From Shewanella sp. OMA3-2 (GTDB taxonomy: Bacteria > Pseudomonadota > Gammaproteobacteria > Enterobacterales > Shewanellaceae): a DNA stretch of 64,000 bases. The notes under the pieces are model-generated. The model had not been told where the DNA came from. It ran no database searches and saw only the letters and a list, made by a program, of their open reading frames with translations. A program made the position numbers and the translations under genes. Shown piece after piece: positions 18,901 through 27,039 of this stretch. The stretch lies in the NCBI RefSeq assembly GCF_021513195.1, contig NZ_CP090974.1:1810001-1874000 (forward strand), in the 5' to 3' direction. Position 1 is the first letter of the stretch; every line of letters begins with the position of its first letter.

Positions 18901-19838
18901 ATGAACTTGAGCAGGCGAAAGAAACCACAGAGCAGGATGAGTTGAGTTTTGATACATTAGAGTCAGAGCTTAACCAAGCAGCGTCTACAGATGTAAATAG
19001 TGACAACAATATCACCGAAAGTGATGATGTTGATGACTCTATTTTATCCGAAGCAGAAAATGAGCTCGATGCACTTTTAGCTGAAATGGGCACTGAAGAT
19101 GGGACTCTAAGCGACCAGTCCACCAATGACGATCAAGAGTTAGATTTTTATGAATCTGCGTTTGACAATACATCAGCAGAAGTGAATAGCCCAGTAAAAC
19201 AGGGCCCAGCTAAAGTAGAGAAAGACGCTAACTTTTTTAATGATTTAAAAGCGACTAAAAAAACACCTGTTGATTTATTGGACTGGGAAACTGATTTATT
19301 TAATCCTATTGCGAAATCCGCAGCACCAACTGACCCCCTTATTGATAAAAATCCGGATGTGGTAGGTGATGATGTAGATATCGATTTCAGCATTAATGAC
19401 GACGATGAAGACGACGACTTTATCCTATCAGATGATGGATTAACCGTTGATGAAGCGATAGCCGCACTTGATGCCAAAGAGTCTAAATCGACATCGGCCG
19501 GTATTTCTGAGACCGAGCTAAGTAACTTTGAACGCGAGAATGGCTTTATTGATATCAATAAATTGCTCAATGACGCAGATGAAGACGATAGCCTTGGTGG
19601 TGATCGATATAAAGAAATTGATGTTGATATGGGCGAGTTTGAGTCACTTATTGGTAATGCTGACATGATCGATGTAGATGACGAAGAAAACTCGGTTAGC
19701 GCTAAATTAGACTTAGCGCGTGCTTACATTGAAATTGATGATGAAGATAATGCCAAAGCATTATTAAAAGAAGTTCAAATGAATGGTAATGATCGCCAAC
19801 AAGCCGAAGCAAGCTCGTTGATGAAAAAGTTATCCTAA
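15909..19838 (+). CDS. fimV: FimV-type peptidoglycan-binding hub protein
   Basis: A 1309-residue inner-membrane protein with FimV order. It has a signal peptide (1-30), a LysM-like peptidoglycan-binding module (~45-115), a coiled coil (~175-265), a single membrane helix (~283-305), then a very acidic cytoplasmic region and a C-terminal FimV/TPR helical end (ARAYIEIDDEDNAKALLKEV). FimV acts in polar localisation and type IV pilus assembly in Pseudomonas and Vibrio. The acidic region contains two tandem-repeat families, detailed separately, which make it larger than most relatives. Context asd-fimV-truA is conserved. The start ATG follows AAGGGAAGGA. Confidence 0.93.
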   Translation: MTSRNSYWVGLLLCATSAVSGIQLFASAQADTLKITGPNGEVKQANKQYGPTTSADTFWSIAQKVRPNDQVTIYQVMAALFDANPQAFSGNNFNTLERGMILTVPSADVIASIPKEQAKLRAERDDRAVKPIVKQTPRPVATPVKVEQVSTTIPEKPLQIIAQQPAKMNEAEPINAAKKNELITLNTQLDSANNKTLMLTDELARAQDQLMATRSDNQILKQKLAELTQSIGRLEEDLQLSGEKQAQLIAENEALRIELEEANKPPIEQPTDFWRNLTSNTGLLIAAASLPILLIFGVIVLIMRRRSSASVPAENKLTTNTEPNDTDSENDLEGLAIHLDDNDEESIDDLLDLDSLDMQSEADLVIDDDKVDMASEMFLTQSEDEIAVEPEAEEEDEGTSLDALWAEAMDEQDSELEPLETDEDLDSLLAGLDDDETVAVAPEDDLDALLANLDGDDEADAPVAAAPEDDLDALLANLDDKADEADAPVAAAPEDDLDALLANLDGKADEADAPIAVAPEDDLDALLANLDGETDETDEADAPVAAAPEDDLDALLANLDDEADEEGESSSVADKQVDQQHNIDELLAGFDSPDGDISSESAAELEPKDEANNVAVDKSLADEDDIDSLLAGFDLIDETAETETEDLADAIAAELESDDEVDANEVNTDDDIDALLASFEADDATTEHDEERPTSTSETATSETEETETEDLADAIAAELESDDEVDANEVNTDDDIDALLASFEADDATTEHDEERPTSTSETATSETEETETEDLADAIAAELESDDEVDANEVNTDDDIDALLASFEADDATTEHDEERPTSTSETAENETEDLADAIAAELESDDEVDANEVNTDDDIDALLASFEADDATTEHDEERPASTSETATEDLADAIAAELESDDEVDANEVNTDDDIDALLASFETEDATTEEDEYVADELAVNTSEAASEVAETEDLTDAIAAELESASLEDEAEETLSLDEDEFDEDNLSSLINELEQAKETTEQDELSFDTLESELNQAASTDVNSDNNITESDDVDDSILSEAENELDALLAEMGTEDGTLSDQSTNDDQELDFYESAFDNTSAEVNSPVKQGPAKVEKDANFFNDLKATKKTPVDLLDWETDLFNPIAKSAAPTDPLIDKNPDVVGDDVDIDFSINDDDEDDDFILSDDGLTVDEAIAALDAKESKSTSAGISETELSNFERENGFIDINKLLNDADEDDSLGGDRYKEIDVDMGEFESLIGNADMIDVDDEENSVSAKLDLARAYIEIDDEDNAKALLKEVQMNGNDRQQAEASSLMKKLS
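17229..17591 (+). repeat. FimV tandem repeat family 1 (25-29 codons, five copies)
   Basis: The unit beginning APEDDLDALLANLD starts at 17229, 17304, 17382, 17460 and 17547, giving periods of 75, 78, 78 and 87 bases. The core is nearly identical at DNA level while the Asp/Glu/Ala-rich spacer varies by whole codons. Confidence 0.95.
17841..18716 (+). repeat. FimV tandem repeat family 2 (57-65 codons, five copies)
   Basis: The unit beginning EDLADAIAAELESDDEVDAN starts at 17841, 18036, 18231, 18411 and 18582 (periods 195, 195, 180 and 171), with a sixth diverged copy at 18780. Copies are almost identical at DNA level, pointing to recent duplication by slippage or recombination. Confidence 0.95.
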
Positions 19839-19860
19839 CTCTAACATCTTGAGTTTACAA

Positions 19861-19917
19861 TCTAGGGTTTAAAATCTAGGTTTAAAATCTAGGTTTAAAA
19901 ATCTAGAGTGTAAAATC
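19861..19917 (+). repeat. Short tandem repeat downstream of fimV
   Basis: Four imperfect copies of TCTAGGTTTAAAA start at 19861, 19875, 19888 and 19902, just before the terminator. No function is evident. Confidence 0.85.
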
Positions 19918-19925
19918 ACTATTTA

Positions 19926-19957
19926 AAACGGCGCCTAGACATGCGCCGTTTTTTTTA
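19926..19957 (+). terminator. Terminator after fimV
   Basis: Stem AAACGGCGC / GCGCCGTTT with an eight-base loop and an eight-T tail. Confidence 0.9.
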
Positions 19958-19966
19958 TGCTAGAAT
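19958..19966 (+). promoter_or_regulatory. Candidate extended -10 promoter for truA
   Basis: TGCTAGAAT, an extended -10 element, lies 35 bases before the truA start and just after the fimV terminator. A TAGACA box at 19936-19941 could be a -35 with long (19 bp) spacing. Confidence 0.4.
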
Positions 19967-20001
19967 GCGCGCCATTTTGATGTAAAGTGAAAGGTCAAGT
20001 T

Positions 20002-20787
20002 ATGCGCATAGCGTTAGGTGTCGAATATGATGGCAGTAATTTTTTTGGTTGGCAGCGACAAGCCGAAGTCGATTCTGTGCAGGAACAACTGGAAACCGCG
20101 CTTTCGTATATAGCCAATGCTCCGATTAGATTGCATTGCGCGGGTCGCACTGACTCAGGCGTACATGGCACGGGTCAAGTGGTGCATTTTGATACCGACG
20201 TGATACGTCAAATGTCAGCGTGGACATTAGGGGTCAATACTAAACTGCCTAATACTATTGCAGTGCGCTGGGCAAAAGAAGTCGATGACAGCTTTCATGC
20301 TCGCTATAGTGCAACAGCTAGACGTTATCGTTACATTATTTATAACCATTCTTTACGCGCCGGAGTGCTGTCTCAAGGTGTTAGCCATTACCGTGGTGAA
20401 ATTAACGAAACCTTAATGCACCAAGCCGCACAAACATTGCTAGGCGAACATGATTTTACCAGCTTTAGGGCACTGCACTGTCAGTCTAAAACCCCTTATC
20501 GCACCGTGCATCATGTCAGCGTGACTCGTCAAGGTATGTATATTCTGGTTGATATTAAAGCTAATGCTTTTTTACATCATATGGTCAGAAATATCGTTGG
20601 ATCTTTGATTGAAGTGGGCTTAGGTCATCAGCCTATCAATTGGTTAGCGCAGTTATTACTCGAGAAAAATCGAAAACTTGCAGCACCAACAGCCAAACCC
20701 AATGGTTTATACCTTGTTGACGTTTCTTACCCTGAGCAATATGATTTGCCTAAGTTGGCTTTAGGGCCATTGTTTATGCTCGACTGA
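20002..20787 (+). CDS. truA: tRNA pseudouridine(38-40) synthase
   Basis: A 261-residue TruA (E. coli 270). The start [20 protein letters not shown] and the catalytic aspartate in [18 protein letters not shown] are diagnostic; [14 protein letters not shown] is the conserved C-terminal motif. It modifies uridines 38-40 in the anticodon arm. ATG 20002 preceded by AAAGGT is chosen over GTG 19987. folC follows after only 24 bases; the accD gene found between them in many relatives is absent. Confidence 0.96.
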   Translation: MRIALGVEYDGSNFFGWQRQAEVDSVQEQLETALSYIANAPIRLHCAGRTDSGVHGTGQVVHFDTDVIRQMSAWTLGVNTKLPNTIAVRWAKEVDDSFHARYSATARRYRYIIYNHSLRAGVLSQGVSHYRGEINETLMHQAAQTLLGEHDFTSFRALHCQSKTPYRTVHHVSVTRQGMYILVDIKANAFLHHMVRNIVGSLIEVGLGHQPINWLAQLLLEKNRKLAAPTAKPNGLYLVDVSYPEQYDLPKLALGPLFMLD

Positions 20788-20811
20788 TAAGGACAAAGGC
20801 TGCTAACCGTG

Positions 20812-22107
20812 ATGCATACAGATACCATTACTGCACCAAATAAGGATGCTAATTTAGCTGAGTGGCTACATTATCTACTCGCGATACATCCGAGCGAAAT
20901 TGAGATGGGACTCGCCAGAGTATCTATTGTCGCCGAGCGTTTAGGGGTAGTTAATCTACAACCTGCACAGGTAATCACGGTTGCGGGAACTAATGGCAAA
21001 GGTACTACCTGCGCCATGTTAGAATCGATATTAATTCAAAGCGGTAAAACCGTTGGTGTATACAGTTCGCCGCATTTACTGCTTTATAATGAGCGGGTTA
21101 GAATTAATCAACAAGATTGCAGCGACGATCAATTTATTGCTGCATTTCAAGCCATCGAACACGCTAGAGCCGATATATCGCTGACATTTTTTGAGTATGC
21201 GACTTTGGCTGGTTTATATTTATTTAAACACGCTCAGTTAGACGTGATTATTTTAGAGGTTGGCTTAGGTGGCCGCTTAGATGCAACCAATATAATTGAC
21301 TCTACCGCGACCATAATCACCTCCATTGATTTAGACCATCAAGAATACTTAGGTGATACCCGTGAGCTAGTCGGGCGTGAAAAAGCAGGCGTGTGTCGCA
21401 GCGGATGTTTCAGCATCATAGGTGAGCCCAATTTACCGCAGTCGGTAATTGACTATGCACAGCAAATTAACTGCCAGCTTATTAGAGTAGGGCACGAGTT
21501 TGATTATCAGCTTAATAATGCTAACTGGACTTTCTCTACTCACATAAAACAATCTCCCGCATTTAAATTACCTAGCTTGCCATTAGCTAATGCGGCATGT
21601 GTCGTTGCGCTTATAGATAAGCTTTGGCCTGAAATAGACTATTCAACGATTAATAAAGGCCTTGAGTTAGCTAGTTTACCAGGTCGATTAGAGTGCGTTA
21701 ATCAAACCCCATTAGTTTTGGTTGATGTGGCACATAATCCACACGCTGCAAAATACCTTGCGACACAATTGCGCAAAAGAGTCACGGTATCAGGTAAGGT
21801 TGTCGCTATTTGTGGCATGCTAAAAGATAAAGATATAGCAGGCGTATTAGCCGAACTTGTTGATGTTGTCAGCCATTGGAACATGGTGACTCTGTCCACC
21901 GATCGCGGTGCCAGCTCAGCACAATTGATCGCCTTGATGGAACCGATTGCACAAGAACAGCTAAATCATCATACAGCTATTGAATTAAATGCTTTTAATG
22001 ATATGAATGAGGCTTGGGCAGCGGTAAATGCTACTCTTGAGCCTAATGATGTGGTAATTGTATTTGGCTCTTTTTATACTGTCGCTGCTTTTAAATTGTT
22101 AATGTAA
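20812..22107 (+). CDS. folC: Folylpolyglutamate synthase / dihydrofolate synthase
   Basis: A 431-residue Mur-ligase-family enzyme. The ATP loop is VAGTNGKGTTCAML; other markers are GVYSSPHLLLYNERVRI, EVGLGGRLDATNI and DVAHNPHAAKYL. It makes dihydrofolate and adds glutamates to folates. Length matches E. coli FolC (422). ATG 20812 overlaps a GTG at 20809, either of which could start. It continues the truA-folC-dedD-cvpA-purF order. Confidence 0.95.
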   Translation: MHTDTITAPNKDANLAEWLHYLLAIHPSEIEMGLARVSIVAERLGVVNLQPAQVITVAGTNGKGTTCAMLESILIQSGKTVGVYSSPHLLLYNERVRINQQDCSDDQFIAAFQAIEHARADISLTFFEYATLAGLYLFKHAQLDVIILEVGLGGRLDATNIIDSTATIITSIDLDHQEYLGDTRELVGREKAGVCRSGCFSIIGEPNLPQSVIDYAQQINCQLIRVGHEFDYQLNNANWTFSTHIKQSPAFKLPSLPLANAACVVALIDKLWPEIDYSTINKGLELASLPGRLECVNQTPLVLVDVAHNPHAAKYLATQLRKRVTVSGKVVAICGMLKDKDIAGVLAELVDVVSHWNMVTLSTDRGASSAQLIALMEPIAQEQLNHHTAIELNAFNDMNEAWAAVNATLEPNDVVIVFGSFYTVAAFKLLM

Positions 22108-22122
22108 TACTGGGATAAAATC

Positions 22123-22782
22123 TTGAAACTTCAATTTCAAAACCGTTTGGTTGGAACTATAGTGCTTGTTGCTCTTGGGGTGATTTTTTTACCCGATCTT
22201 TTAGATGGTAAAAAAGCCAAAGTAGTCGAAGAGTTTACTGAAATACCTTTACGCTCAGCGCCTCTGGTTCAGAGTAAGCCGTTAACACCAGATGATTTTG
22301 AAGTCCTTGATGTTGCCAGTGTTGATATCGATAACGACGATAATCAATCTCAATTGGATCCTGATATTGTTCCTTTAGGTACTAATGCTGCAAAACCAGT
22401 AACAAAAGAGCCTGCGGCTAAAAAAGAGATTGAGTCCGCTAACACTCAACCTAAAACTGTTCCAAGCAAACCTGTAATAAGCCAACCAATTGTTGTGCCT
22501 AAGCCAAGTGTTAAAGCCGCTTCAAGCCCGATTAAATCTGGCTACACTTTACAATTGGGCGGGTTTAATAATGCGGCTAATGTTAATGCATTAATCGCTA
22601 AACTCAGACTATCAGGTTATACCGCCTATACACTGCCTGCCAAACCGGTAGAAGGCACATTAACTCGAGTATTTGTTGGCCCTGAAGTGTCAAAAGATAA
22701 GCTTGAAGCACGCCAAACTGCAATAGCAAAACTGACCGGGTTAACAGGCAGAATTCTTACTTATGATCCAATGGATAAGTAA
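22123..22782 (+). CDS. dedD: DedD-like SPOR-domain cell division protein
   Basis: A 219-residue single-pass membrane protein. The start KLQFQNRLVGTIVLVALGVIF resembles DedD with a membrane helix at ~9-27 (no longer motif is quoted). A long Pro/Lys/Val linker (~45-140) leads to a C-terminal SPOR domain (~143-215) with YTLQLGGFNNAANVNALI. SPOR domains bind denuded septal peptidoglycan. Translation appears to start at TTG 22123, since no ATG or GTG is available near the conserved N-terminus. It sits 15 bases after folC. Confidence 0.88.
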   Translation: MKLQFQNRLVGTIVLVALGVIFLPDLLDGKKAKVVEEFTEIPLRSAPLVQSKPLTPDDFEVLDVASVDIDNDDNQSQLDPDIVPLGTNAAKPVTKEPAAKKEIESANTQPKTVPSKPVISQPIVVPKPSVKAASSPIKSGYTLQLGGFNNAANVNALIAKLRLSGYTAYTLPAKPVEGTLTRVFVGPEVSKDKLEARQTAIAKLTGLTGRILTYDPMDK

Positions 22783-22984
22783 TCTTATTCGAGATACTTA
22801 CTAAGTCATCATTAATGGTTATTTATTGATTTTATAAGTGTTTTAATTTTAATCAGTAATTTATCTGTTGTAGAAATTGATTGTTCTGATTCATGTATGA
22901 TTAATTTAGTCGATCGGGGGTGAGAAAAGTCTTCACCTCTGTTAGAATCGCGCCGTCTTAGTGTTTACCTGGATCCCCATCTCA

Positions 22985-23473
22985 ATGGTTTGGATTGATT
23001 ACGCAATTATTATTGTTATTAGCTTATCTACCATTATTAGTTTAGTGCGTGGATTTGCCAAAGAAGCCATGTCGTTAGTGGTATGGTTTGCGGCTTTTTT
23101 TATCGCCAGTCAATTTTATCTCGACCTTGCCGTTCATCTAACGCAGATGCAAGATGCAATGGTGCGTAATGGTGTCGCAATCGCCATTCTTTTTATCGCG
23201 ACGCTTATTATTGGTGCACTTGTTAATTATCTTTTAGGTCAACTCGTTGCTAAAACTGGATTGTCAGGTACCGACAGAGTACTTGGTTTGTGTTTTGGTG
23301 CTATTCGCGGGGCGTTAATCGTCAGCGCGTTACTCTTTTTCATGGATGCGTTTACTGGTTTCCCTTCAACCGATTGGTGGAAGGCATCAGTGCTCGTGCC
23401 CGAATTTGGTGTGGTTATTCAGTGGTTTTTTGACTACTTGGAAAATACATCAAGCTTTGTACCCAAAATCTAA
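22985..23473 (+). CDS. cvpA: CvpA family membrane protein
   Basis: A 162-residue protein with about four membrane helices, matching E. coli CvpA. The start [20 protein letters not shown] is nearly identical to the family, which supports ATG 22985 over the in-frame GTG at 22961. The [17 protein letters not shown] motif is conserved. CvpA is needed for colicin V production in E. coli and for envelope stress tolerance; the biochemical role is unsettled. purF follows after 35 bases, as in E. coli. Confidence 0.92.
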   Translation: MVWIDYAIIIVISLSTIISLVRGFAKEAMSLVVWFAAFFIASQFYLDLAVHLTQMQDAMVRNGVAIAILFIATLIIGALVNYLLGQLVAKTGLSGTDRVLGLCFGAIRGALIVSALLFFMDAFTGFPSTDWWKASVLVPEFGVVIQWFFDYLENTSSFVPKI

Positions 23474-23508
23474 AACAATAAAACACCTTACAGTAAGGAA
23501 CCTTACCC

Positions 23509-25023
23509 ATGTGTGGTATCGTCGGAATAGTAGGCAAGTCTACAGTTAATCAAACGATTTATGATGCGCTGACAGTGCTTCAACATCGTGGACAAGACGC
23601 AGCAGGTATAGTAACCGTTGACGTAAATGCATTTCGTTTACGCAAAGCAAATGGTTTGGTTAAAGATGTATTTGAACCAAAGCATATGCAACGTTTACAA
23701 GGTAATGCTGGTATTGGGCACGTACGTTACCCAACCGCGGGTAGCTCAAGCGCGTCTGAAGCTCAACCGTTTTATGTTAACTCACCGTTTGGTATTTCAT
23801 TGGCTCACAATGGTAATTTAACCAATACCACTGAATTAGCTGAAAGCTTGATAACCAAACGTCGTCATATCAATACCACTTCAGATTCTGAAATTTTATT
23901 GAATTTGTTAGCGGATGAGTTGCAAGAAACACGCAGCTTAACGTTATCAGCAGACGAAGTATTTGATGCTGTTAGTAAAGTACATGCTCAAACCCGTGGT
24001 GCTTATGCGGTGGCGGCCATGATCATCGGCCAAGGCTTAGTGGCATTTCGTGATCCTTTTGGTATTCGTCCATTAGTATTAGGTAAGCATGAAACCGCAT
24101 CAGGCACTGAATACATGGTGGCATCTGAAAGTGTAGCTTTAGACGCTGTTGGTTTTGAAGTAATGCGTGATGTTGCTCCTGGTGAAGCGATTTACGTAAC
24201 ACTTGATGGTCAATTATTTACTCGTCAATGCGCTGTTAACCCAAGCTACTCTCCATGTATTTTCGAGTTTGTTTATTTTGCACGTCCTGATTCGACTATC
24301 GATAATATTTCGGTATACGCAAGTCGTGTGAATATGGGCACCAAGCTAGGTGAAAAAATCAAAAAAGAATGGGACGAGCACGACATTGACGTGGTTATTC
24401 CTATTCCTGAAACCTCGTGTGATGTGGCACTAGAAATTGCTCGCCATATGAACTTACCGTATCGCCAAGGTTTTGTTAAAAACCGTTATATTGGTCGTAC
24501 GTTTATCATGCCAGGTCAACAAGAGCGTAAAAAATCTGTACGCCGTAAACTGAATGCCATTAATGCCGAGTTTAAAGGCAAGAATGTGTTATTGGTTGAT
24601 GACTCTATTGTACGCGGTACGACTTCAGAACAAATTATCGAAATGGCGCGTGATGCAGGGGCTAAGAAAGTGTATTTTGCTTCAGCAGCACCTGAAATTC
24701 GTTTCCCGAACGTTTATGGTATTGATATGCCAACCACTAATGAGCTAATTGCCCATGGTCGTGATGCAGATGAAATTGCCAAGCTTATCGGTGCTGACGG
24801 TATTATCTTCCAGGATTTAACTGACTTGATTGAAGCGGTTAGAATGGAAAACCCTGAAATTAAGCGTTTTGAAACATCGGTATTTGATGGTCATTACATT
24901 ACTAATGACGTTGACCAAGCATATTTAGATCACATCATGCAGTTACGTAATGATGATGCTAAAGCGAATCGCACCAAAGATATCGGCACTAACTTAGAAA
25001 TGCACAATGAGTGTCATCCATAA
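23509..25023 (+). CDS. purF: Amidophosphoribosyltransferase
   Basis: A 504-residue enzyme, the same length as E. coli PurF (505). It begins [11 protein letters not shown], with Cys2 as the N-terminal nucleophile of the glutaminase domain, and has the PRPP loop [14 protein letters not shown] in the phosphoribosyltransferase half. It carries out the first committed step of purine synthesis. AAGGAA precedes the ATG. Confidence 0.97.
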   Translation: MCGIVGIVGKSTVNQTIYDALTVLQHRGQDAAGIVTVDVNAFRLRKANGLVKDVFEPKHMQRLQGNAGIGHVRYPTAGSSSASEAQPFYVNSPFGISLAHNGNLTNTTELAESLITKRRHINTTSDSEILLNLLADELQETRSLTLSADEVFDAVSKVHAQTRGAYAVAAMIIGQGLVAFRDPFGIRPLVLGKHETASGTEYMVASESVALDAVGFEVMRDVAPGEAIYVTLDGQLFTRQCAVNPSYSPCIFEFVYFARPDSTIDNISVYASRVNMGTKLGEKIKKEWDEHDIDVVIPIPETSCDVALEIARHMNLPYRQGFVKNRYIGRTFIMPGQQERKKSVRRKLNAINAEFKGKNVLLVDDSIVRGTTSEQIIEMARDAGAKKVYFASAAPEIRFPNVYGIDMPTTNELIAHGRDADEIAKLIGADGIIFQDLTDLIEAVRMENPEIKRFETSVFDGHYITNDVDQAYLDHIMQLRNDDAKANRTKDIGTNLEMHNECHP

Positions 25024-25049
25024 GTTAACTTGCTAGCCGATGTAATGAT

Positions 25050-25076
25050 AAAAGCCTGCGAAATGCAGGCTTTTTG
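25050..25076 (+). terminator. Terminator after purF
   Basis: Stem AAAAGCCTGC / GCAGGCTTTTT with a GAAAT loop. Confidence 0.9.
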
Positions 25077-25256
25077 TTTTTTATCGCCCAAAATATGGTT
25101 TTTTATCATACTCGAATAAGAATGAATTATTTTGTGACACGTTTTTGTCCATGCGACGTGAAGTCGTATGAAGCGCTGTTCACCGCGTTGTGTGAACTAT
25201 CTGCATTACCAGATGCCCCTATAACTCTGAATAAAGTAGCGAGCCAGACAATGTAA

Positions 25257-26003
25257 CTAAGTCCATTGGGCGGCAACAGAATCGTGAGAGGACGTGCCAA
25301 ATTCCGCATTTGTAATATTGAGTTGTGGCTTCGTTTCTTTCAGTTGATAAGCAATCAATCCGCCTATCATATTCAACATAAACCCATGCACGCTTCGATG
25401 TCTTGTATGTTCTATTTGTGAAATGTTTTTTAGCTGGTCATTGATAGTTTCAATGATAAATCGACGTGAAAGCATCGCTCTGTCCCATAGGGATAAAGCT
25501 TTAGCTTTCATGTTTTTACGGACATTGTTGACGATAGTAACACCTTGCTCGAGTAAGTCGCTCGCCAGGGCTTTGCTGATGTAGCCTTTGTCGGCATAAA
25601 GCTTATCCATCGAGTTGACTACCATCCCCGAAACTGGCTGAGTGTCATGCACATTTGCGGGCGTTATTTTGGCGGCTACAATGCCGCCTTTGTGATTAAC
25701 GATTAAGTGAAGTTTAAATCCGTAGAACCATCCCATCGTGCCTTTTCCTCGACTAGCGAGGCCAGATAAACTTTTATGCCTTGGAATGCGTAAGTTGTGA
25801 CAGACCTTGATACTCGTTGAATCAATAAATTCAATCCCTGTTGGCTGACTTCTGATGGTGCAAAAATAGCTGCACAATGGCACAACTGTCATGGGCATTA
25901 ATTCCAAAAAGCGACTGTAACTGAGTAGGTGTGGAAAATCAGATTTAAAAAATCGAGCAAGATAACCCGTATAGAAGTTCTTGAAGTCACGATGGCATTT
26001 AGT
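25257..26003 (-). pseudogene. Truncated IS982-family transposase
   Basis: The minus strand reads a DDE transposase of the IS982 type: KCHRDFKNFYTGYLARFF, then PTGIEFIDSTSIKVCHN, LASRGKGTMGWFYGFKLHLI, LYADKGYIS and a C-terminal RRFIIETINDQLK. Full IS982 transposases are near 290 residues. Here the frame opens only at the RDFKNFY segment, after a stop at 26004-26006, so roughly the first 60-80 residues and the start codon are missing. The first in-frame starts are TTG 25907 and ATG 25898 or so, inside the domain. No terminal inverted repeats were recognised. It is most likely a dead remnant. Confidence 0.75.
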
Positions 26004-26298
26004 TCAATTTTTTATCCCGAGTTGTTCAGATTAATTATTGTGTGGGGACGTCAGGCTCTGCCCCCATTTGTTCTTTATTCACCCCCATTTATTCAAAATG
26101 GCTGGCTTGATTTTAATTCTTAACATAAGTTGCTTGGTCTTGGCAGGTATAATTTTTAGCATTACCACATATGCGACTTTGAACTGATTGTGATTCGGAA
26201 GTTGGCAGTGACAAAGAGTGTGCCAAGCTAAAAGACGAATGGACTTTAAATGAAGTCGTTCATCCCCCCAAAACAGCATATTCAAATTGGAACAAGTA
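26004..26298. other. Intergenic remnant DNA
   Basis: No gene is recognised. At about 26042-26068 a G-rich run and a C-rich run (GTGGGGACGTC ... GCCCCCAT) could pair in an imperfect hairpin of the kind seen in REP-like repeats. Otherwise nothing can be assigned. Confidence 0.3.
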
Positions 26299-26475
26299 AT
26301 GAAAATAATGGAAATAGTTAAATTAATCCCTTTAGTATTACTCGTTTTTCTCGCCAGGTGCGAATTAATAGGACCTTCAGTAAGAATATCTGGACCTAAA
26401 GTTATCGTTGATGAAAACTCAAATAACAATGGAACCCATTGTCCTCCTGGCCAAGCAAAAAAAGGCAAGTGCTAA
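26299..26475 (+). CDS. Small putative lipoprotein ending CPPGQAKKGKC
   Basis: A 58-residue product. Residues 1-18 form a short basic and hydrophobic leader (MKIMEIVKLIPLVLLVFLAR) ending next to a cysteine (LARC), which would be a permissive lipobox. The C-terminus HCPPGQAKKGKC is a motif I recognise from small secreted or lipid-anchored hypothetical proteins; its function is not known to me. A GGAACAAG stretch lies just before the ATG. It stands alone between an IS remnant and repeat DNA, so transfer is possible. Confidence 0.5.
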   Translation: MKIMEIVKLIPLVLLVFLARCELIGPSVRISGPKVIVDENSNNNGTHCPPGQAKKGKC

Positions 26476-27039
26476 AATATATCAAGTTGTAGTATAGCCG
26501 CCGCAAGGCGCACTAACTAATTTAGTAAGGTCAGGATAAACTTTCATAAATAAATCCTCCAACCCATTTGGGTCCAGTAACGAGTTAACCCTTGTGTTTA
26601 TCTAGTGTTGCAACAGCCATCAATGAAGCTAAATCGAAGAGACAAAAATTCGGGTGCAGATGAGCCAGCGAGTATTCAAAACATGGATGTTTTGGTTAAG
26701 CCCACATGGACGTGCTTGCGGCGTCTCGCTGGATCATCTGCACTTGAAGTCAATCTGACGTCTATGAGGGTTTAATTACTGTTATAAAATGAAACCTGCC
26801 AACCCGCTTTTGTCCAGTAACGAGTTAACTCTTGTGTTGCCACTGCTACCAATGAAGCTAAATCGAAGAAACAAAAATTCAGGTGCAGATGAGCCAGCGA
26901 GTATCCAAAACAGGGATGTTTTGGTTAAGCCCACATGGATGTGCTTGCGGCGTCTCGCGGGATCATTTGTGCATGGAGTCACCTGCCAACCCGCTTTTTT
27001 CCAAATAAGCGTTAACTTTTAAACCTTTAAACATCCAAT
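26476..27039. repeat. Repeat island: two long copies plus a partial third
   Basis: No gene is supported. Two imperfect copies begin with CCAACCC at 26559 and 26799 and run about 190 bases each; a third partial start is at 26986. Each long copy ends with a hairpin-forming element whose arms are 26654-26672 / 26725-26743 (18 of 19 paired) and 26883-26901 / 26954-26972 (more diverged). The loop contains TGCTTGCGGCGTCTC, a sequence typical of dispersed Shewanella repeats as I recall it. Short open frames here (for example 26789-27022) repeat the same peptide and look spurious. Confidence 0.8.

Noticed and set aside
17642..19126. A 494-codon open frame on the minus strand within fimV, rich in serine and alanine
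   Set aside because: It is the mirror of the acidic GAT/GAA-rich repeats, where stops are rare on the opposite strand. It has no domain, no ribosome site and repeats in step with fimV.
25074..25309. Short open frames on both strands between purF and the transposase remnant
   Set aside because: They overlap each other and the terminator, have no ribosome sites and show no recognisable family features.
26476..26600. Possible integron attC-like sites around CTAAC and GTTAAC motifs
   Set aside because: No paired core sites with correct spacing, no integrase and no cassette array are present.
26789..27022. A 77-codon open frame inside the repeat island
   Set aside because: Its peptide is a translation of the dispersed repeat and recurs in the other copy; there is no ribosome site.
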